A DNA stretch of 64,000 nt from Halictus rubicundus (taxonomy: Eukaryota > Arthropoda > Insecta > Hymenoptera > Halictidae), in contig NC_135152.1 in the NCBI RefSeq assembly GCF_050948215.1, positions 1,832,310-1,896,309 on the forward strand, written 5' to 3'. Position numbers and translations under genes: made by a program. Shown here one piece after another: positions 37,287 through 49,601 of the stretch; the stretch's first letter is position 1, and each line of letters starts with the position of its first letter. Below the pieces are notes generated by a model, which saw only the letters and a list, made by a program, of their open reading frames with translations, was not told the DNA's origin and searched no databases.

Positions 37287-40200
37287 TTATAACATATCAG
37301 AGCTGATAACTTGAAAACTTCTTTTAATAGAAACACGCGGAAACAATTGACGCCATTCTTGTACTATAAAATCATTAATACCATCGCAAAAACTGAGATC
37401 AATCATTTCCAATTTCGGACAAAATAAAAGAAACTCGTAACATCTATCAGGCGTGAGAGAACGTGCTCCCAACAAGTCCAATTGTTGTAATCGTTGACAT
37501 AGTAAAAGGGGTTCTAAGTCACGATCCGTTAATCCTCTAAGAGCTGCTAAGAATACTTTTTCCAAGTATTGACATGAAGATAAGAGCGCTCGTAAAGAGT
37601 CACCAGGTGCACCCATGCCACCACTAAAAAGTTAAGTAATCATTAATGTATCTTAAATTGTTAAGTATTCTTTGTATTAGATAACATACCACCATCCAAA
37701 ATCAATTTCACGAAGATTACTGCAATGAGATAAAGCTCTGACTCCATGTGGTGTTAAAGTTTGTGCCTTCCAAAAATCTACACTTTCCAAATATGGACAT
37801 GAATTGCCTAATTGTACTGCAACTTCGTCAATATTTAAACGATCGTGCATTCCAGCTAAATTCAAATGTCGCATTTGAATATTGTTTTTCAGTATAGAAC
37901 ATAATGTAGAAGTTCCGATATTCGTTCTGTAAAGTTCTAAACGTTCAAGTAATTCCAAGTTTTCAAGCTTCGAAAATCCTTCGTTCTTTACTTCCATACA
38001 GTTGCGTAAACATAATTCTAAAATTTATTGTACAATAAACAATCTTCCCATTGTATAAGATAAATTAAATGAAATTTCTATATATTAGACTACTCCAAAA
38101 GTTCTTGTCATACTGTGCACACTTATTAGTGTTTTATTATTTTCTAAGCTTTTATATATTTTACCATGCCATTGATACGTTTAAAAATTATTTTGAGTTT
38201 GTATTGTGCACATTGATTAAAAATGAAACGAATTTTTGAGACATTCTAATACCACGACAATCTCTTTTACTTACCTTTTAAATTTTTACAAACTTTTGAA
38301 ATTTCGAGAATGACCGCATCATTAACGAACTGACAACAATTTAATCTTAAATGTGTCAGAAGAGTTCCAGATGTATGAATAAAAGTGACGAAATCTTGAT
38401 ATTTAATCATATCATAATTTCCACACCATGATAAATCTAATTGTTGTAAGTATTTACATCTAGACGCTAAACCATTCAATGCTAATGTATCCAAACAATA
38501 CCAGTAAGGTTTTAAATTGAGACTTGTATACAACAAAGCGTCTCTTGCAATATTGTTAAAATGTTTGTTTACTCGGCATAAGGAACATAGCGATCTCAGA
38601 TCTAAATTTTTTAAAATTTTCAGTACTGTTTCGTCCTGGTAAAAATTCATTAGAAGCAAGATATAAATATCAATTTTTAAATAAAATTTATACAATACAA
38701 AAAATGATGCTACTTACTGGAAGTGCTGAAAAACTACCACAAGGTTCATATTCCGAGTCACTTAATTGTACTGGAAAGCTGTCATTAGAAGAGTTATCTT
38801 GTCCAAATAAGGTATTGGACTTTGAATATTGAATATCTCTGATCAATTTGGGAAAATCTTCTTGTAAAAATTGTTGCAAACTGTTGAATGCTTCTTCTAA
38901 GGGAGGAACAGATTGAAAATGTTGGCCTACTTTGGATACCAATTTACCCTTGGATATATTATCTACAATGATGCTGTAAGAATACGTAAATATATTAATT
39001 AATTTGGCATATCATGTAAATAGTAATGTGTAATATAATATTCGCATACCTTTTAAAAAGTTTACAATGTTTGGAAATAGTTTTTTTCAGAATTGCTAAA
39101 TCTTGATTTGCCTTTAAATAATCTGGTGTTAGATTATATGTATCCTCGCTATTTTGTTCAAGATAACCCAACTCTTCTAAGAAGTCATTTAAATTTTGAT
39201 TATGCGGGTTATTAGGAACAATCAATTCAGATGTTCCAATAAGTAATACAGCATCTAATTCTGTATAATAGTCTAATAAATTGTGATTAAATTCCAGTCT
39301 TATCATTTTTGTTTTAAAGTTACATAGCTGTAAACGAGGAGAAAATATGCGAGGTTTGTGAGGAACAATTTGAGGAACACCACTCCATAACTGACTCCAT
39401 TTTCCTTCAGAATTTTGTGCCCACACTCCAACTACACTTCCAGGATTATAAGTTTCATATATTGAAACTCTAATCGGGTATACCTCTTGATAAAATTCTA
39501 GAACTTGTCAAAGATAGAAAAAAAATCATTTTAATGTATACTTTGTAAACTATAAATATTGACAATATTAGTATAGTCTGGCTGACGTTTGAATATAATC
39601 AAAAAATAAAAAAATTTATAATACCTATGTAATCTTGGCTGACAACATCTTCATTATTTTGTGGCATATAATCTATTAGTCTCGAAGGTGCTTTATTCCA
39701 CCATGGTCCATATGTTCTCTACAATAAGAATTTTTGTAATACATTGTTAAGATACTGTTGTTGACGACATATAATACCGAAATTTATAAGTGACAAGTGT
39801 TCATATATAGTCATATAATAGTTTAATCATCTTTTATGGAACATTAATCTTGACAAGAAAGTATTTGTTATAAAGTTTAACGTTCGTACAACTTGAAACA
39901 TAATATTAAGTCATACATGTATCCATTACAATTAAGATAAACCATAATATTATTTTGATTTATAATGCTTTTATTAAAATAAAATTTACTTATTAATTAT
40001 ACAAATATAATGCTTTGATTATTCATAAAGTTAATAGTAAAATTTATTTTTAAATTACATATAAATTTGTAACTATACATAGCTGAATAGTATGTTAAAA
40101 TATAATAAATATAACATACCATAACAAAAGCTTGTGGAAAGTCTCCATAGTCTGGAAATTTACTAGGATTTCCAGCAATATTATAAGCCGTGTAAGAAAT

Positions 40201-40344
40201 ACTGATATTACTTCCATACTGAGAACTAAAATCACACACATCTTTCACAAACTGTTCAACAAATACAACAGTTTCTTCTTCTCCTTCAATATTTTCTCCA
40301 CTTATCGGTATTATTTCAGCTTTTGTCTCGACATGAGATATCAT
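37287..40344 (-). CDS. FBXL4: FBXL4, F-box/LRR mitophagy regulator
   Basis: The substrate receptor of a mitochondrial SCF ubiquitin ligase; in mammals it keeps the mitophagy receptors NIX and BNIP3 low. Exons are 40120-40344, 39625-39718, 39050-39503, 38718-38973, 38275-38635, 37690-38017 and 37287-37623, joining exactly to 684 residues (human about 621). The order is: an N-terminal galactose-binding-like region (YGPWWNKAP, PIRVSIYETYNPGSVVGVWA), a linker, the F-box at about 342-380 (LPDETVLKILKNLDLRSLCS) and leucine-rich repeats to the end (for example LQQLDLSWCGNYD and LEMIDLSFCDGIND). The ATG at 40344 follows an in-frame upstream stretch without ATG. No clear mitochondrial presequence shows at this start, so a further 5' exon is possible. 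Confidence 0.9.
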
Positions 40345-41137
40345 GTCATTTATAATTAATCGGTAGATTTTAATTTCAAAGTTCAATTAATGTAGGTTAA
40401 TTATTTTTACTTTCGTTTCTTTTCCAACGATATGTACGGTGCACATAAAAAACACTTGTGAATTAAATATTTTTAATAATTAATTGTTTGAAAATACATA
40501 AAAATAACTTTATATCTTTTACTTCCACTCCAGAACAAAAAATATTTGGTATATGACATACCTTCGATCACAATTTTTTGAAGGTACTAATCACTCGTAC
40601 ATTGGCATTTCTTATATTACAATAATAAAAGATAAACACCCAAATTTGGTACATTATGGTTTCAAAACGTTGTATTTCTTTTTTTTATAAAATTTGATTT
40701 GTTTCATTCCGTAATCTGTAATATACAGATAAAAATATGAAACAATATTTTAACTACAATATATGTATGCAAATCATAACAACAATGGCAACACATTTAG
40801 TCATGTGATGATTTCTTATTGGTCTGTTTGCCGCTAGGGAAAATCATACCCGTTTGCAATAAACCTGAGTACAAATTTTTGAATTTCATTAATATTTTTT
40901 ATACAAGCCAATATGCTAAAAACCAGCACAAGGTCGTGTAACAATTATACTGTAACTCGATTAAGTTTTCTCATTAAAAATCAACACCGCAGAGGATTCT
41001 TATTATATATATATATACATATAGAGAGAGAGATGAAACTCTTGTCTACTCTGGTCAGAGCCACAGAGTATTCTCACAGATGCGAAACTCTTGTCCGATC
41101 CTTTAATGTTCGTGATCCCGAAATTTTGGACTTATAG
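40345..41137. other. 5' flank of FBXL4
   Basis: AT-rich, presumed promoter. A TA/GA microsatellite sits near 41007-41033. No gene was supported. Confidence 0.5.
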
Positions 41138-41737
41138 CACAGACGAGTTATAAGGATAGTCCTAACATCTTATGGGACTTCGTGTCGCATGTTCTGAAAT
41201 ATCGACTGTTCCAAAAATCAGAGGTTTTGGTATGCCCTCTAAGATTTAGAGTGGTGAGTTTAGAAATTATATTGAATTACAGGTATCGAAGGCGTAGTTG
41301 CCAAACCACATCGGAGAATATTCGTCGCATAGTTGCCAAACCACATCGGAGAATATTCGTCGCATAGTTGCCAATTTACTGTTACTGTCGTGTAATGCAC
41401 AGCGCGTATTTCGGCTATTTTCCAAGTTACAGTCGCAATTCTGGAAAAGTAAACGAAACGAGCTATTACATGATTAATTCAACCTGAATATTTCATCTCT
41501 GTTTAAATACAATGCTTTCTGTTTCCATACTCATTTTAAAGCTAAATAAATGCCTTTTCAATTTATATAAATAAACTTTTATTTATTCATAGTAAACATA
41601 ATAATTGTTGTTCAAAATTGAAATACCTATTTAGCGCTATATTTATCTTGAAATTGATTTATATGAACTGTTGTTGGCTCCTTTGAACGTTCTGCTATCA
41701 AATACAATTTTCAAAAGGACGGAAAAATATTAGGACG
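41138..41737. repeat. single arm of the 12-kb foldback family
   Basis: This matches the left arm of the foldback at 12216-12845, beginning at the same CACAGACGAG terminus. It stops at GGACGGAAAAATATT, where mariner sequence begins. A 35-bp unit is duplicated in tandem at 41295-41329 and 41330-41364; the copies at 12 kb have it once. Confidence 0.85.
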
Positions 41738-42165
41738 ACGGAAGGTAGTCTTTACAATTTTACATGAAAATTTGGGCATGCGCAAGTTGCTTTCGTAGTG
41801 GGTGCCGCGTTTGCTCACACCGGACCAGAAACAACAACGCGTCGACGATTCAGAGCGCTGTTTGGAGCTGTTCAAGCGAAATAAAAAGGATTTCTTGCGT
41901 CGGTATGTGACAATGGATGAAACATGGATCCACCACTACACGCCTGAATCAAAAAGATCGTCAGCTGAGTGGACAGCAGCCGGTGAAAGTCGTCCAAAGC
42001 GACCAAAGACTCAAAAGTCGGCTGGCAAGATTATGGCATCCGTAACAGGAGCGTTGGAATGAATGTATCACTCTTAAAGGAGAGTATGTTGATGAATAAA
42101 GTGGAATTTCTAAAAAAAAATTTGTTTTTCTTAGTTAGACCGGAGACTTATTGAGTGATGTGTGT
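41738..42165 (+). pseudogene. mariner transposase remnant
   Basis: This is the middle of a mariner transposase: VFTILHENLGMRK, WVPRLLTPDQK, then VTMDETWIHHYTPESK with the first catalytic Asp, and a final piece WNECITLKGEYVDE before a stop and a mariner-like 3' end near 42160. It lacks the N-terminus. An in-frame TAG at 41796-41798 interrupts it, and the sequence between the segment ending SAGKIMASV and the C-terminal piece is deleted, so the other catalytic Asp residues are gone. It cannot encode an active enzyme. Confidence 0.9.
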
Positions 42166-42383
42166 TAGTACCATTTTATGTATTTAAAATATTGTTTAGA
42201 AAGTAATATGCAATACATGTAGGATTCAGAAAGTAGAGACAGTCTCAAGAAGAGAAATGGTATATTGATACATATTATATGTGTACATCGACCTGTTCGT
42301 TTTCACTTCCAAAGATTATAATTACACTAATTTTCCGCTAATGTGATTGTCATGGGAAGTAACTTCCATCGTTCATTACACGC
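42166..42383. other. unassigned sequence between mariner and repeat A
   Basis: AT-rich, with no gene and no match elsewhere in the window that I could see. Confidence 0.4.
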
Positions 42384-43652
42384 GTAAATATCATCGGAAT
42401 TATATCATATTTGGTTTCATTTTAACCAGAAAAATGCCACAAATATATTGGTGAAAGTCTCATAAAAGAATAACGAAAAATAAAGATGTTTTTTAATTGA
42501 ATTAGTAGTGGTCTTCTGATCTCACACCGATATAGCCGACAATGTGTGGCCGACTCCTCGGCGACGACGGATCTCGAGTTTCGCTGTCCGCTTCTCCGTG
42601 CAACCTTATATCGGAGACGGATATTCTCTCCGTTTGAATGCCAGTCATTTTGGTATGCCATACGTTTCTTATGGCTTTCACGCGGGATGACTCTTAGGTT
42701 TCCAGCGTGCCCTGTGTATTTCAAATGGTACGCTCGGCGAGAACCACCGATTCGTATGAGTGTCAGTGAAAAGAACGGCGGTAGTGATTTACAACGATAA
42801 TTTACTGTATCCGTATTTCTACCGATATCTGCATTCCTATGTAATAAATGATTTTTTGCTTTTCGATCAATGATATTATTTCTTAACTTAGTCAATGATA
42901 TTACTTCTTAGAAGATCAATGATATTACTTCTTAACTTACACCGGATTATATTCCTCTTTGTACTAAACAATTTTTGGATATTATTCCGAAAGGCACCGG
43001 TGGCCGATCGAGATGAAACTTGGAGGGTATGTAAAACTCAACATTCTGAACAACTTTTTCCTATATATGTAACCGCGGCTCAGACATAGTTTCGGAGATA
43101 TTCCTATACGTGCACGTCCGAGACATGCGTATCGCATTTCTAGCGGAAGAAACATAAACAGATCATTGCTTATCGGATACTTCCGAAAAGCACCGGGGAA
43201 ACACAATACGCACACCTCGGACGTGCACGTATAGGCAAAATTCGATGCAGTAGTAGCTGCAGTTTTCCGCGAATATCTCCGAAACTATGGCTGAGCCGCG
43301 GTTACGTGTATAGGAAAAAGTTATTCAGAATTTTGAGTTTTACAGACTCACCAAGTTTCATCTCGATCGGCCACAGGTGCCTTTTGGAAGGACAGCCCAC
43401 CTGTTATCTAAACATTCTTTTAAAGTCCTTTTTTTACAGTCCTTCACGAGATATTTCAATTTTTCAAGATAAACGAAACGCCCTGTATTTTGAATTTCAA
43501 GTAATTGTAGATACTTGTATGATTCTGTTATATATACTACTTTGACAAAATTAGAAAATAAAAATTATGTGGCGTGTGTAATGTCGTACAAAGCAGTTTC
43601 AGATGAATGATAATGTGTTCAGGGACTGTTACAGAAATATGTAAGGTCACCC
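42384..43652. repeat. repeat A, left copy (inverted relative to 58562-59854)
   Basis: This 1269-bp segment is almost identical, in reverse, to 58562-59854. It contains an internal inverted pair: about 43003-43130 against 43210-43392, sharing TAACCGCGGCTCAG and TTTCGGAGATATT. Open frames of 157, 84 and 79 codons are conserved between the copies only because the DNA is identical; none resembles a known protein. It is probably a non-autonomous DNA transposon or foldback element. Confidence 0.8.
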
Positions 43653-44325
43653 TGTCGATGAAGTATCGAATGCGGTTTATGACACGAGCGACTGGAATCC
43701 ACCTCTTTTGAGGAGTTTGGTGCACACTGCATGGTTAGCCTTCCTTTAATTAGTTTTGGAGGCAGGTCTCTGGAAGTTGTGGATGCATTCGCTTGTACGG
43801 TCTAGCTTGCGACTCAATAGCGATTGTTAACGTACCATAAAACTCCAGATGTGACACAGAACACAGGTAGGTGTGCTGGGCGCTACGTCACCAACGCACT
43901 AAAGGACTGAAATGAAGGAAACACTTTTGTTTTTTCAATGATCGTCGCAAAAAATTGTTCTTCCTTGAATATGGATGGTACCATGGTATTGAGTTGTAAA
44001 AGAGTGTTAAACAGAGCTGCAATGCAGCCCATAAGAAATGAGTAAAACGGTGAAATAAAGAGTAAACTAGAATTTTTTCGTGTAAAATTATTTAAAAATT
44101 GTTCTAATGTGTTTTCAAAGTCATCTAGTAAAAATCTTATGGTGCTGAGGTGGAAAAAATATTTATTCATGAAAGAAAATTTTTTTCCATTAATAATAAC
44201 AGTAGCTAAATATATGAAAAAATTTAAGATAGTGTTGATGACAATAGCTGATTATTAAATTAATATTCAGGTTGGTCGCTTTTAAACTTCGATATGAGAT
44301 CTGTATTTGTTCGAATTTTTCTGAG

Positions 44326-44855
44326 TGCTCGGGCTCAACCGTCGGCCGAGCCCGACAACAACACGGGAGCATCGACCGCGCGACCGAAAGGACCGCCACG
44401 GTCCCCAAACAAGCGAGCGCGCCCGCCAACGGTCGCCCGCACCGGGCGAAATTGAACCGAGGTCGCGCCGCGAAAAGACGGTTGCTGCCGAACCGTTCGG
44501 CAACGCTACCCCGCGACACCCTTCCCCCGTCGGGAAGGCCCGGGCGATATACACCCCGCGCACCGATGCGCACATCGAGTCGAACTGTAACTCTCTCTTG
44601 ATTACGAAGCGCGCCTAGCAGCAATCACGATTCTCACCACGACTTGTAAATCGGTCAGCTAGGTTACCCCGCGTGGCGCCTCACGCCACGACCGACCGCG
44701 CACCCAGTGTGCCTGTACACTCGCGCCTCCGCGAAACTGAAAATACGTGTACATTGTTGTGAATACATTGATCGTTGTGTGTCGTAAAATCGCCGTCTTT
44801 CTTTCGTGCACGTCCCACCGTTACACCGGCAATTCCCGTCCCGAACGACGGAACA
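44326..44855 (+). repeat. 5' LTR of the BEL/Pao element
   Basis: 530 bp starting TGCTCGGG and ending GACGGAACA. The ending matches the element's right terminus at 48107-48141. Overlapping long frames on both strands are by-products of GC-rich sequence. Confidence 0.75.
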
Positions 44856-45044
44856 TTTGGTCCTTCAAGCCGGATACGGTGACGTGACAAGGAAAAGGAA
44901 ACCCTGTTTCCCCGCGTCGATCACCAGGAGATCGACGACTGCAGCTTCGTGGGTTACCAGCTCTCCCTCAGGTCTTCATCCGAGCCAGCCGCCGACGGCT
45001 AACAATACCTGCTGCCCAGTGCCGTACCAGCCGCCCACGCCGAG

Positions 45045-46565
45045 ATGGAGGAGCTGCTAAAGGAGCAGGAGCTCGTTGTCCGGGGCATCACGAGGATCTT
45101 ACCGAATTACAAGAAGTTAGGAAAGGACAACTTCTCGAAGGCAACAGCGGAGGAGCGTCTGCGTCGCCTGCGTGCTGAGTGGGAGCGCTGCCAACAGGTC
45201 CACCTTCGCCTGGAGCTCAAGGCCACAGCACTGGACCGGGAGATCAGGCCGTACTTCCGGGAGGGACATTTCGACCAGGCAGAGGAGGCGTTCGAAAAGG
45301 CGAGCGACTTTTTCTGTGAGTTCGATGAGTCTGTAAAGGTCCCGTCGGGGACCTCGTCACCCGCGCCCCCCGCCTGCGAAACCACCGCGAGCTCCTCGTG
45401 GCCGACCTTTAGCGACCTCTTCGCGTCCCTGGTCGTCAAGAACCCCGCCCTTGACGACGTGCAGCGGCTTTACCACCTTAAGGCCGCGTTGGAAGGTAAG
45501 GCCGCGTCCGTGATCGCGCACGTAAAGGTGACCGCCGCGAACTTTGCCCCGCGTGGAGAGCGGTCCAATCGCGGTTCGGAAACAAGCGCATGGTTGTCGG
45601 GTCGCTCGTGGGGGAGCTCCTGCATTACGCGCAGGATTACCCGCTGGTCGACGAAAGCGGAGAAGGTCTCGCCCGGTTGCGGGACCGCAACGCGGAAGCC
45701 CTGGCCCAGCTAGGCAATCTGGGTTGCCCCATCGAGCACTGGGACGATCTCCTCGTGCAGCTCGTGGTCCGCAATTTACACGCGTTCGCGAGCGAAGCCC
45801 CCCCCCCCCCGTCCGGTCCCACGTGGTCGCGGCTGCGAGGTCAGCGGAGGCCCGGTGCCCTAAGTGCAGCAGGAACCACTTGCTGTTCCGCTGCCCGGTC
45901 TTCCAGGGTATGTCCTCCGCGCAGAAACGGGATTTCGTGCGAAACCGCGGGTGTTGCTACAATTGCCTCCGCTCCGACCACCCCGCGAGTAGCTGCCCCT
46001 CCGCGTCCCGTTGCGCGCACAATGTCTACCCCTCGTCTACTCCCGCGATGCACGAGCCGGCGACGACGAAACCGCGCGAGGGGAGAGGGCGATCGCGAGG
46101 ACGTTCCCGCTGCGCTCCACAGCTGCACGGTGTGTCCTTCGAAAGGCGCCTCCCGTGCCATACTGCTCGCTACCGCGATCGTACACGTCGAAACGAGAGA
46201 TGGGAAGACGCGCGCGGTACGAGCACTCCTGGACCAAGGGTCGGAGGCAACTTTCATCTCCGAGGACCTCGTCCAGGCCTTACGTCTGCCCAAACGGCCC
46301 GCGTGGGCAGGGTGATCGCGCGCGTGAGCCTGAGAATTCGAGGTGCCGGTCGAGTCTCGCTCTCCTTTTCGTTGAGCGCGCTAGTTCTCCCACGGATCAC
46401 GTACTACGCCCTCCGCCTCGAGACGGACATCGGAGCGTTTCCGCACCTACGCGGCCTGACGCTCGCCGATCCAGACCCGCGACGGTTCCTTCCCGTTGAC
46501 CTCCTCATCGGCGCAGACCACTACGGTGCCCTCATTCGCCCTGACCTGCGCCGCACAGTGGTCAA
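45045..46565 (+). pseudogene. BEL/Pao gag and protease, frameshifted
   Basis: The gag begins MEELLKEQELVVRGITRIL at 45045. The frame changes near 45550, again at a run of 13 C (45798-45810), and at least once more near 46020 and near 46310. Zinc-knuckle motifs RCPKCSRNHLLFRC and CCYNCLRSDHPASSC mark the gag end, as in BEL/Pao. The protease follows with LLDQGSEATFIS (an Asp-Gln-Gly variant of the active site usual in this superfamily) and later DLLIGADHYG. The copy is dead. Confidence 0.85.
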
Positions 46566-46663
46566 TTTGGGCGAAATCGGATTCAAAGTCAAAAAACTTT
46601 CGATAGGAATGAGGTAGAGCGATGAAATTTTTTTAAATGAGAGCTGAAACTTTGTAGAATAAT

Positions 46664-47901
46664 AAAGCTGTAAAGTACCTAGGAGTACACATTGACTATC
46701 TACTAAGAGGCAACGACCACATATCTATCCAACTAACTAAGGCGACCAAAGCATTCAAAGCAAACAGTAGACTATTCTATAATAAAAACCTCCCCGGACG
46801 CACTAAAACTATCCTATACATGCTCCTAATCAGGCCCATCCTAACATATGCAGCCCCCATCTGGTGGAACACCAACCACACGACAATGGAAAGGCTGAGG
46901 ATGTTTGAGCGAAAATGCTTAAGAGCATGCAATAAAATCTACAGAAACAAACACACAAACTGGCAACACTACACAAACAACACAACCCTATATAACACGG
47001 CCGACATCCCCAGAATAGACTCATTCATAATAAAATTAACCAGAGACTACCACAGCAAGTTACCCCACATAGCAACAGATCACAAAGGACCTCGCACACC
47101 CCGACATAACCACCACACAACAACAATTACACACAGGCTACCTCCCCCCTCAAGCCTTCACTTTTTGCGACACAAACGGTCTTATTCAAGACCACAACAA
47201 CGTCCCAATAATTTACCACTGGTTCCGCAACAAAGCCGACAAAAGACTGGCTCTAACCTACAACGAGTACACGGAACACCCCGAAAAATTCAAATTTTCA
47301 ACCTCACTACCACACCGCGACCGCAACAACTTCGACCGACTACGCTTTAAGAAATACTGGTGGCTCAATGACAGCAGTCACCACATAAGGGCTCTTCGTA
47401 GCCGCAAAAACACCGCCCACAGCACACACCAAACATCATAATCACCTTCTTACCCGTGCGGAAAAGGGAAGGGAGCACCCTGTATATAGCCCTAATATAA
47501 GTTGTACATAGCCGTTAGTTTAAGTTGTACATAGTTGTTATTATTGACATTTATTCACTGTTAACCTAGTATGTAGGATAGTTAGTAAGGATTAGCATCT
47601 AGACCGACAATGGGGTTTTCACTCTGCTACGCGAGCAGGATTTTTTTTCCCCATCACATAAAAAAAAAAAAGTAAGCACACCAAAGAGCTACCCAAGTGC
47701 AATACCATAGCATAATATAGTTCAATAACCCCTAACCTTAAGCAAACCGATTATATAGGAGAGTTGCAATCGCGTAACCAATTATATAACTAACCCGTAG
47801 AAATAATGGTTAAGTTTTCTGTATGTTTATTAGAGGTACCAATAGCATAAGATACTGTACATAGTTAAACCAATAAACATATTTTCAAAAAAAAAAAAAC
47901 C
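46664..47901 (+). mobile_element. 3' end of a jockey-like LINE
   Basis: The reverse-transcriptase C-terminal part YLGVHIDYLLRGNDH, then KAFKANSRLFYNKNLPGRTK and ILTYAAPIWWN, is typical of jockey-clade LINEs. A frame change near 47100 leads into a tail ending at a stop near 47440. A 3' UTR and an A-run (about 47888-47901) complete it. It is 5'-truncated, as is usual for LINEs, and lies inside the BEL/Pao element. About 100 bp before it (46566-46663) is unassigned. Confidence 0.85.
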
Positions 47902-48106
47902 GCTCTCGGGTGGGTAATCTCTGGGCTCACGTCCCCGCGAACCGATTCCCTCCGCGCCATCACGGCATCGCTGCACTGCTGCACCGACGACTGGAAGCAG
48001 CAACCGCGGGCCTTTGCGAAGTCGAGGAAGCGACCCCCCTCTCCCCCGACGAGACGAGGTACGAGGAGAAATTCCAAGCCACCGTGGCACGGCGGGCGGA
48101 CGGCCG
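47902..48106 (+). pseudogene. BEL/Pao RT N-terminal fragment
   Basis: The frame containing LEAATAGLCEVEEATPLSPD, then YEEKFQATVARRADGRH, resembles the conserved region before the RT domain of BEL/Pao pol. It joins directly to the LTR end, so about 4 kb of pol has been lost by deletion. Confidence 0.6.
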
Positions 48107-49601
48107 TCACACCGGCAATTCCCGTCCCGAACGACGGAACACCGAGTTTTCCATTTTTTACAACTAGAGTTTGCAACTACAAAATTGGAAATAATACGTA
48201 TCATTACAATTAATATTATTCTTAATTTATATTAATTAGAGATTTTGTACACAAGATTTACATGTTAGTTACATATTTCATATAAAACAATTAAGCTGTA
48301 CGTTCTAATCCTGGTTGAAAAAATAATGTGCGTTCGATTTTATGCTAAAAGACGGCCCGGTTCTGTTCCAGGAAAGACGACACGGTTCTGTTCCAGGAAA
48401 GACGACACCGTTCTGTGCCATGCTAAAGCGGCGATGTCACGAAAGTGGGAACGCCGAAACCCCGGGCGTGAGCACTGGTGAGCAGAGAGGAATGAGAGTG
48501 CTCACGCCCGGGGTTTCGGCGTTCCCACTTTCGTAACATCGCCGCTTTAGCATGGCACAGAACCGGTCAGTCTTTCCTGGAACAGAACCGGTCAGTCTTT
48601 TAGCATAAAACTGAACGTACATTATTTTTTTAACCAGGATTAGAACGTACAGCTTAATTGTTTTATATGAAATATGTAACTAACATGTAAATCTTGTGTA
48701 CAAAATCTCTAATTAATATAAATTAAGAATAATATTAATTGTAATGATACGTATTTTATTTTTTTCCAATTTTGTAGTTGCAAACTCTAGTTGTAAAAAA
48801 TGGAAAACCCGGAAAAATTCGAACAAATACAGATCTCATATCGAAGTTTAAAAGCGACCAACCTGAATATTAATCTAATAATGAGCTATTGTGATCAACA
48901 CTATCTTAAATTTTTTCATATATTTAGCTACTGTTATTATTAATTGAAAAAAATTTTCTTTCATGAATAAATATTTTTTCCACCTCAGCACCATAAGATT
49001 TTTACTAGATGACTTTAAAAACATATTAGAACTATTTTTAAATAATTTTAGTCGAAAACATTCTAGTTTACTCTTTATTTCACCGTTCTACTAATTTTTT
49101 ATGGGCTGCATTGCAGCTCTGTTTAACACTAATTTACAACTCGATACCATAGTACCATCCATATTCAAGGAAGAACAATTTTTTGCGACGATCATTGAAA
49201 AAACAAAATAGTTTCCACAATGCAGTACTTTAGTGCGTTTGTGACTTAGCGCCCAGAACACCTACCTGTGTTCTGTGTCCCATCTGGAGTTTTATGGTAC
49301 GCTAACAATCGCTATTGAGTCGCAAGCCAGACCATACAAACGAATGCATCCACAACTTCCAGAGACCTGCCTCCAAAACTAATTAAAGGAAGGCTAGACA
49401 TGCAGTGTGTACTAAACTCCTCAAAAGAGGCGGATTCCAGTCGCTCGTGTTATAAACCTCATTAGATACTTCATCGAAAGGGTGATCTTACATATTTCTG
49501 TAACAGTTCCAAGTGCATGCACTTTGTTCATGATACACTCTTTGTAATTATTAAATTCAATTAAATATTAAGTAAATCTTTCACGGTGCTAACGGCCCTC
49601 G

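Larger units (their letters stand above)
44326..48141 (+). mobile_element. BEL/Pao LTR retrotransposon, degraded, with nested LINE
   Basis: The 5' LTR is 44326-44855 (TG to CA). The last 35 bases of the LTR recur at 48107-48141, so most of the 3' LTR and most of pol are missing. It is flanked by CTGAG (44321-44325) and CCGAG (48142-48146), a 5-bp target duplication with one change, and the empty site is preserved in the other palindrome arm near 48812. Inside are gag with zinc knuckles, an aspartic protease, a LINE insertion and a short piece of the RT N-terminus. GC content is far higher than the host DNA. Confidence 0.88.
43622..49510. repeat. giant palindrome, left arm interrupted by BEL/Pao
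   Basis: The left arm is 43622-44325 plus 48147-48476, and the right arm is 48497-49510, inverted. The loop is 20 bp (48477-48496), and the inner stem near the centre is GC-rich (CGGGCGTGAGCACT). Without the insertion the arms are about 1.03 and 1.01 kb. The stem next to the loop looks nearly perfect; the outer part shows scattered differences. A partial third copy is at 50196-50790, and a fragment of the centre at 57969-58045. Confidence 0.85.

Noticed and set aside
42422..42895. 157-codon frame identical in both copies of repeat A (also 59343-59816)
   Set aside because: Identity follows from the near-identical DNA, frames on both strands are equally conserved, and no domain is recognisable.
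44272..44618. Overlapping frames on both strands in the BEL LTR
   Set aside because: GC-rich sequence lacks stops by chance; the region fits an LTR with TG/CA ends.
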